7,945 nt of DNA from contig CAJKKA010000073.1 of NCBI GenBank assembly GCA_905200315.1, positions 1 through 7,945 of the forward strand, written 5' to 3'. The notes beneath the pieces are model-generated. The model was given only the letters and a program-made list of their open reading frames with translations. It was not told the DNA's origin and ran no database searches. The stretch is from an uncultured Clostridium sp. GTDB taxonomy: Bacteria > Bacillota_A > Clostridia > TANB77 > CAG-508. Numbering within the stretch: the stretch's first letter is position 1; each line of letters opens with the position of its first letter. Of the stretch, positions 6,525 through 7,945 are shown in pieces. The position numbers and the translations under genes were made by a program.

Positions 6525-7835
6525 TTATGGAGTTAATCTCTTCATATCTCTTGGTACTAGTGTCGCTTCTCTTATATTTGAAAGTTTTAATATTTTCATA
6601 GTAAGTCTTTCAAGTCCTATAGCAAATCCTCCATGTGGTGGCATTCCATATTTAAATGTATCAAGATAGAAATCAAAGTCTTCTGGATTTAATCCAAATT
6701 TGATTATATTTTCTTTTAACATTTTATAGTCGTTTATTCTTTGACCACCTGTAGTTATTTCAAGTCCGTCGTATATTAAGTCAAAACTCTTTGTTAATGT
6801 TTTATCCTCATCATCAGGCATAGTATACATCGGTCTTTTTGCTACTGGATATTTAGTTAAAAATACAAACTCTGTACCATATTCTTTTTTAACGTAATCA
6901 CAAATTAATTCTTCACCTTTTGCATCTATATTTCCAATTGGTGATTTTTTATTGTATTTTTCAAGAAGTATTTTGTGAGCTTCTTCTAAAGTTATTCTTG
7001 GTATTTTAACTTCATTTGGAAGTTCTACTTTATACATTTCTAATTCTTTTTTACAAACTTTATTTAGATGTTTAAATAAGTAATCTAAGAAACCTTCTTC
7101 TAAGTCCATAAGTTCGAATTCATCTTTTATAAATCCCATTTCCACATCTAAACTTACATATTCATTTAAATGTCTCCAAGTATTATGAAGCTCAGCTCTA
7201 TATGCATGACCTATTTCATAGACTCTTTCAAAACCTGCCCCTACCATCATTTGTTTATAAAATTGTGGTGATTGAGCTAAGAAAGATCTTCTATCAAAGT
7301 AATTTACTGTAAACATTTCAGAACCACCTTCAGTAGATGAATCTATAATTTTTGCAGTATGTATTTGTTCAAAGTTTTTAGATCTTAGATAATCTCTAAA
7401 AGCTTGTTCTATTTCATTTTGGACTTTAAATATTGCACGTATTTCTGGTCTTCTAAGTGCTATTGTTCTATGATCTAATTGTGTTTCTAAAGCCGCTTTG
7501 TTTTTATAGCTGTTTATTTCAAATGGAAGTTTATCATAATATGTTCTTCCTAGTATTTTAATTTCATCTACAATTATTTCTATTCCACCTGGAGCCTTTT
7601 CATTTTTGCTTTTTTTACCTATTACTTCTATCGCATTTTCAAGTTTTAATCCTTCAATTTGTTCTTTATTTGTAACAAGTTGTATTATTCCACTTTTATC
7701 TCTTAATTTTACAAACACTATATTGCTTAAGTCAATTATTTTATAAACCCATCCTCTAAGTAATATCGTTTCATCTTGTGAGTCTTTTACTTCGCTTATA
7801 AAAGTTCTTTCTAATGTTTTATCTACTGTCTGCAT
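6525..7835 (-). CDS. aspS: Aspartyl-tRNA synthetase, archaeal type, predicted non-discriminating (aspartate--tRNA(Asn) ligase)
   Basis: This class IIb synthetase has an N-terminal OB-fold anticodon-binding domain (about 20-100 from the ATG) and a catalytic domain. At ~436 residues it is the compact archaeal/AspRS2 form; the standard bacterial AspRS is about 590 residues and has a GAD insertion, absent here. Class II motif 2 lies around F202-E232 with YRAELHNTWRHLNE, motif 3 is GGFAIGLERL (402-411), and the C-terminus is PRDMKRLTP, an AspRS ending rather than an AsnRS one. The EITTGGQRINDY block also favours AspRS. Fusion to gatCAB in one operon implies it makes Asp-tRNA(Asn) as well as Asp-tRNA(Asp). 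Start choice: a GTG at 7844 is in frame, but it lies within the Shine-Dalgarno sequence. The ATG at 7835 is correctly spaced and is preferred; the GTG would add three residues. Expression is controlled by the T-box upstream. Confidence 0.93.
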   Translation of the reverse strand: MQTVDKTLERTFISEVKDSQDETILLRGWVYKIIDLSNIVFVKLRDKSGIIQLVTNKEQIEGLKLENAIEVIGKKSKNEKAPGGIEIIVDEIKILGRTYYDKLPFEINSYKNKAALETQLDHRTIALRRPEIRAIFKVQNEIEQAFRDYLRSKNFEQIHTAKIIDSSTEGGSEMFTVNYFDRRSFLAQSPQFYKQMMVGAGFERVYEIGHAYRAELHNTWRHLNEYVSLDVEMGFIKDEFELMDLEEGFLDYLFKHLNKVCKKELEMYKVELPNEVKIPRITLEEAHKILLEKYNKKSPIGNIDAKGEELICDYVKKEYGTEFVFLTKYPVAKRPMYTMPDDEDKTLTKSFDLIYDGLEITTGGQRINDYKMLKENIIKFGLNPEDFDFYLDTFKYGMPPHGGFAIGLERLTMKILKLSNIREATLVPRDMKRLTP

Positions 7836-7840
7836 AACTT

Positions 7841-7849
7841 TCACCCTTT
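7841..7849 (-). promoter_or_regulatory. Ribosome binding site that decides the aspS start
   Basis: On the minus strand this reads AAAGGGTGA, whose GGTGA portion is complementary to the 16S rRNA tail, five bases before the ATG at 7833-7835. The in-frame GTG at 7842-7844 is part of this element and has no properly spaced site of its own, so ATG 7835 is the better start. Confidence 0.7.
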
Positions 7850-7890
7850 CTATAATACTAATATTATTTATTCCCCTTAATTTTTTGAAT

Positions 7891-7945
7891 AAAAAAACCC
7901 GTCTCTATACTATCGTATAGGGACGGGATAACTTCCGCGGTACCA
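7891..7945 (-). promoter_or_regulatory. 3' part of a T-box riboswitch: T-box bulge and terminator (truncated)
   Basis: Reading leftward from the right edge, the minus strand begins exactly at the T-box core TGGTACCGCGG (7945-7935), which binds the CCA end of uncharged tRNA. It is followed by the 5' terminator arm carrying the conserved CGTCCCT (7925-7919). The terminator pairs 7915-7927 with 7898-7910 (13 positions, one C-A mismatch, GATA loop) and ends in seven T residues (7897-7891). In this family, uncharged tRNA stabilises an antiterminator in which CCCT pairs with an AGGG just upstream of the T-box core; that base run, stem I and the specifier codon lie beyond the window. The element precedes aspS by about 55 bases and should switch on the whole aspS-gatCAB operon when its cognate tRNA is uncharged. 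The base after TGG is T, which fits a tRNA with A73, or G73 by wobble, so the amino acid cannot be read here. Confidence 0.92.

Noticed and set aside
7845..7890. AAGGGGA-like ribosome site between the T-box terminator and aspS, considered as a leader peptide signal.
   Set aside because: No ATG, GTG or TTG follows at usable spacing, so there is no supported small open frame.

Overview
The window looks like ordinary chromosome from a low-GC Gram-positive anaerobe, most likely a member of Clostridia. A relative of Clostridioides or another Peptostreptococcaceae would fit, but that placement is inference from AT-rich codon use, strong AGGAGG-type ribosome sites, a T-box leader and the gene content. 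All genes run on the minus strand except one small plus-strand gene near the left end.

Right half (6525-7945 plus 3283-6465, minus strand): the 3' end of a T-box riboswitch (antiterminator/terminator region, cut by the window edge) is followed by a compact archaeal-type aspartyl-tRNA synthetase (aspS), gatC, gatA and gatB, then an intrinsic terminator. This is the complete indirect route to Asn-tRNA(Asn). The predicted non-discriminating AspRS charges tRNA(Asn) with Asp, and the GatCAB amidotransferase converts it to Asn. The same GatCAB can also convert Glu-tRNA(Gln) to Gln-tRNA(Gln). The gat genes are very tightly packed, with Shine-Dalgarno sites that overlap or adjoin the preceding stop codons.

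Middle (799-3111, minus strand): a separate two-gene unit encodes a membrane-anchored cardiolipin synthase with two HKD motifs and a membrane-anchored DUF218/YdcF-family protein. Both belong to the cell envelope.

Left end (1-710): the first codons of a minus-strand gene of unknown function leave the window at its left edge. Divergent from it is a plus-strand gene for a 128-residue protein with an N-terminal CxxC...CxxC zinc-ribbon-like segment and otherwise no recognised family. It has a candidate promoter and a clear terminator of its own.

I found no CRISPR array, insertion sequence, prophage gene, rRNA or tRNA. I see no convincing undescribed system. The points most worth following are the truncated T-box and its tRNA specificity, the discrimination status of the AspRS, and the orphan zinc-ribbon protein.
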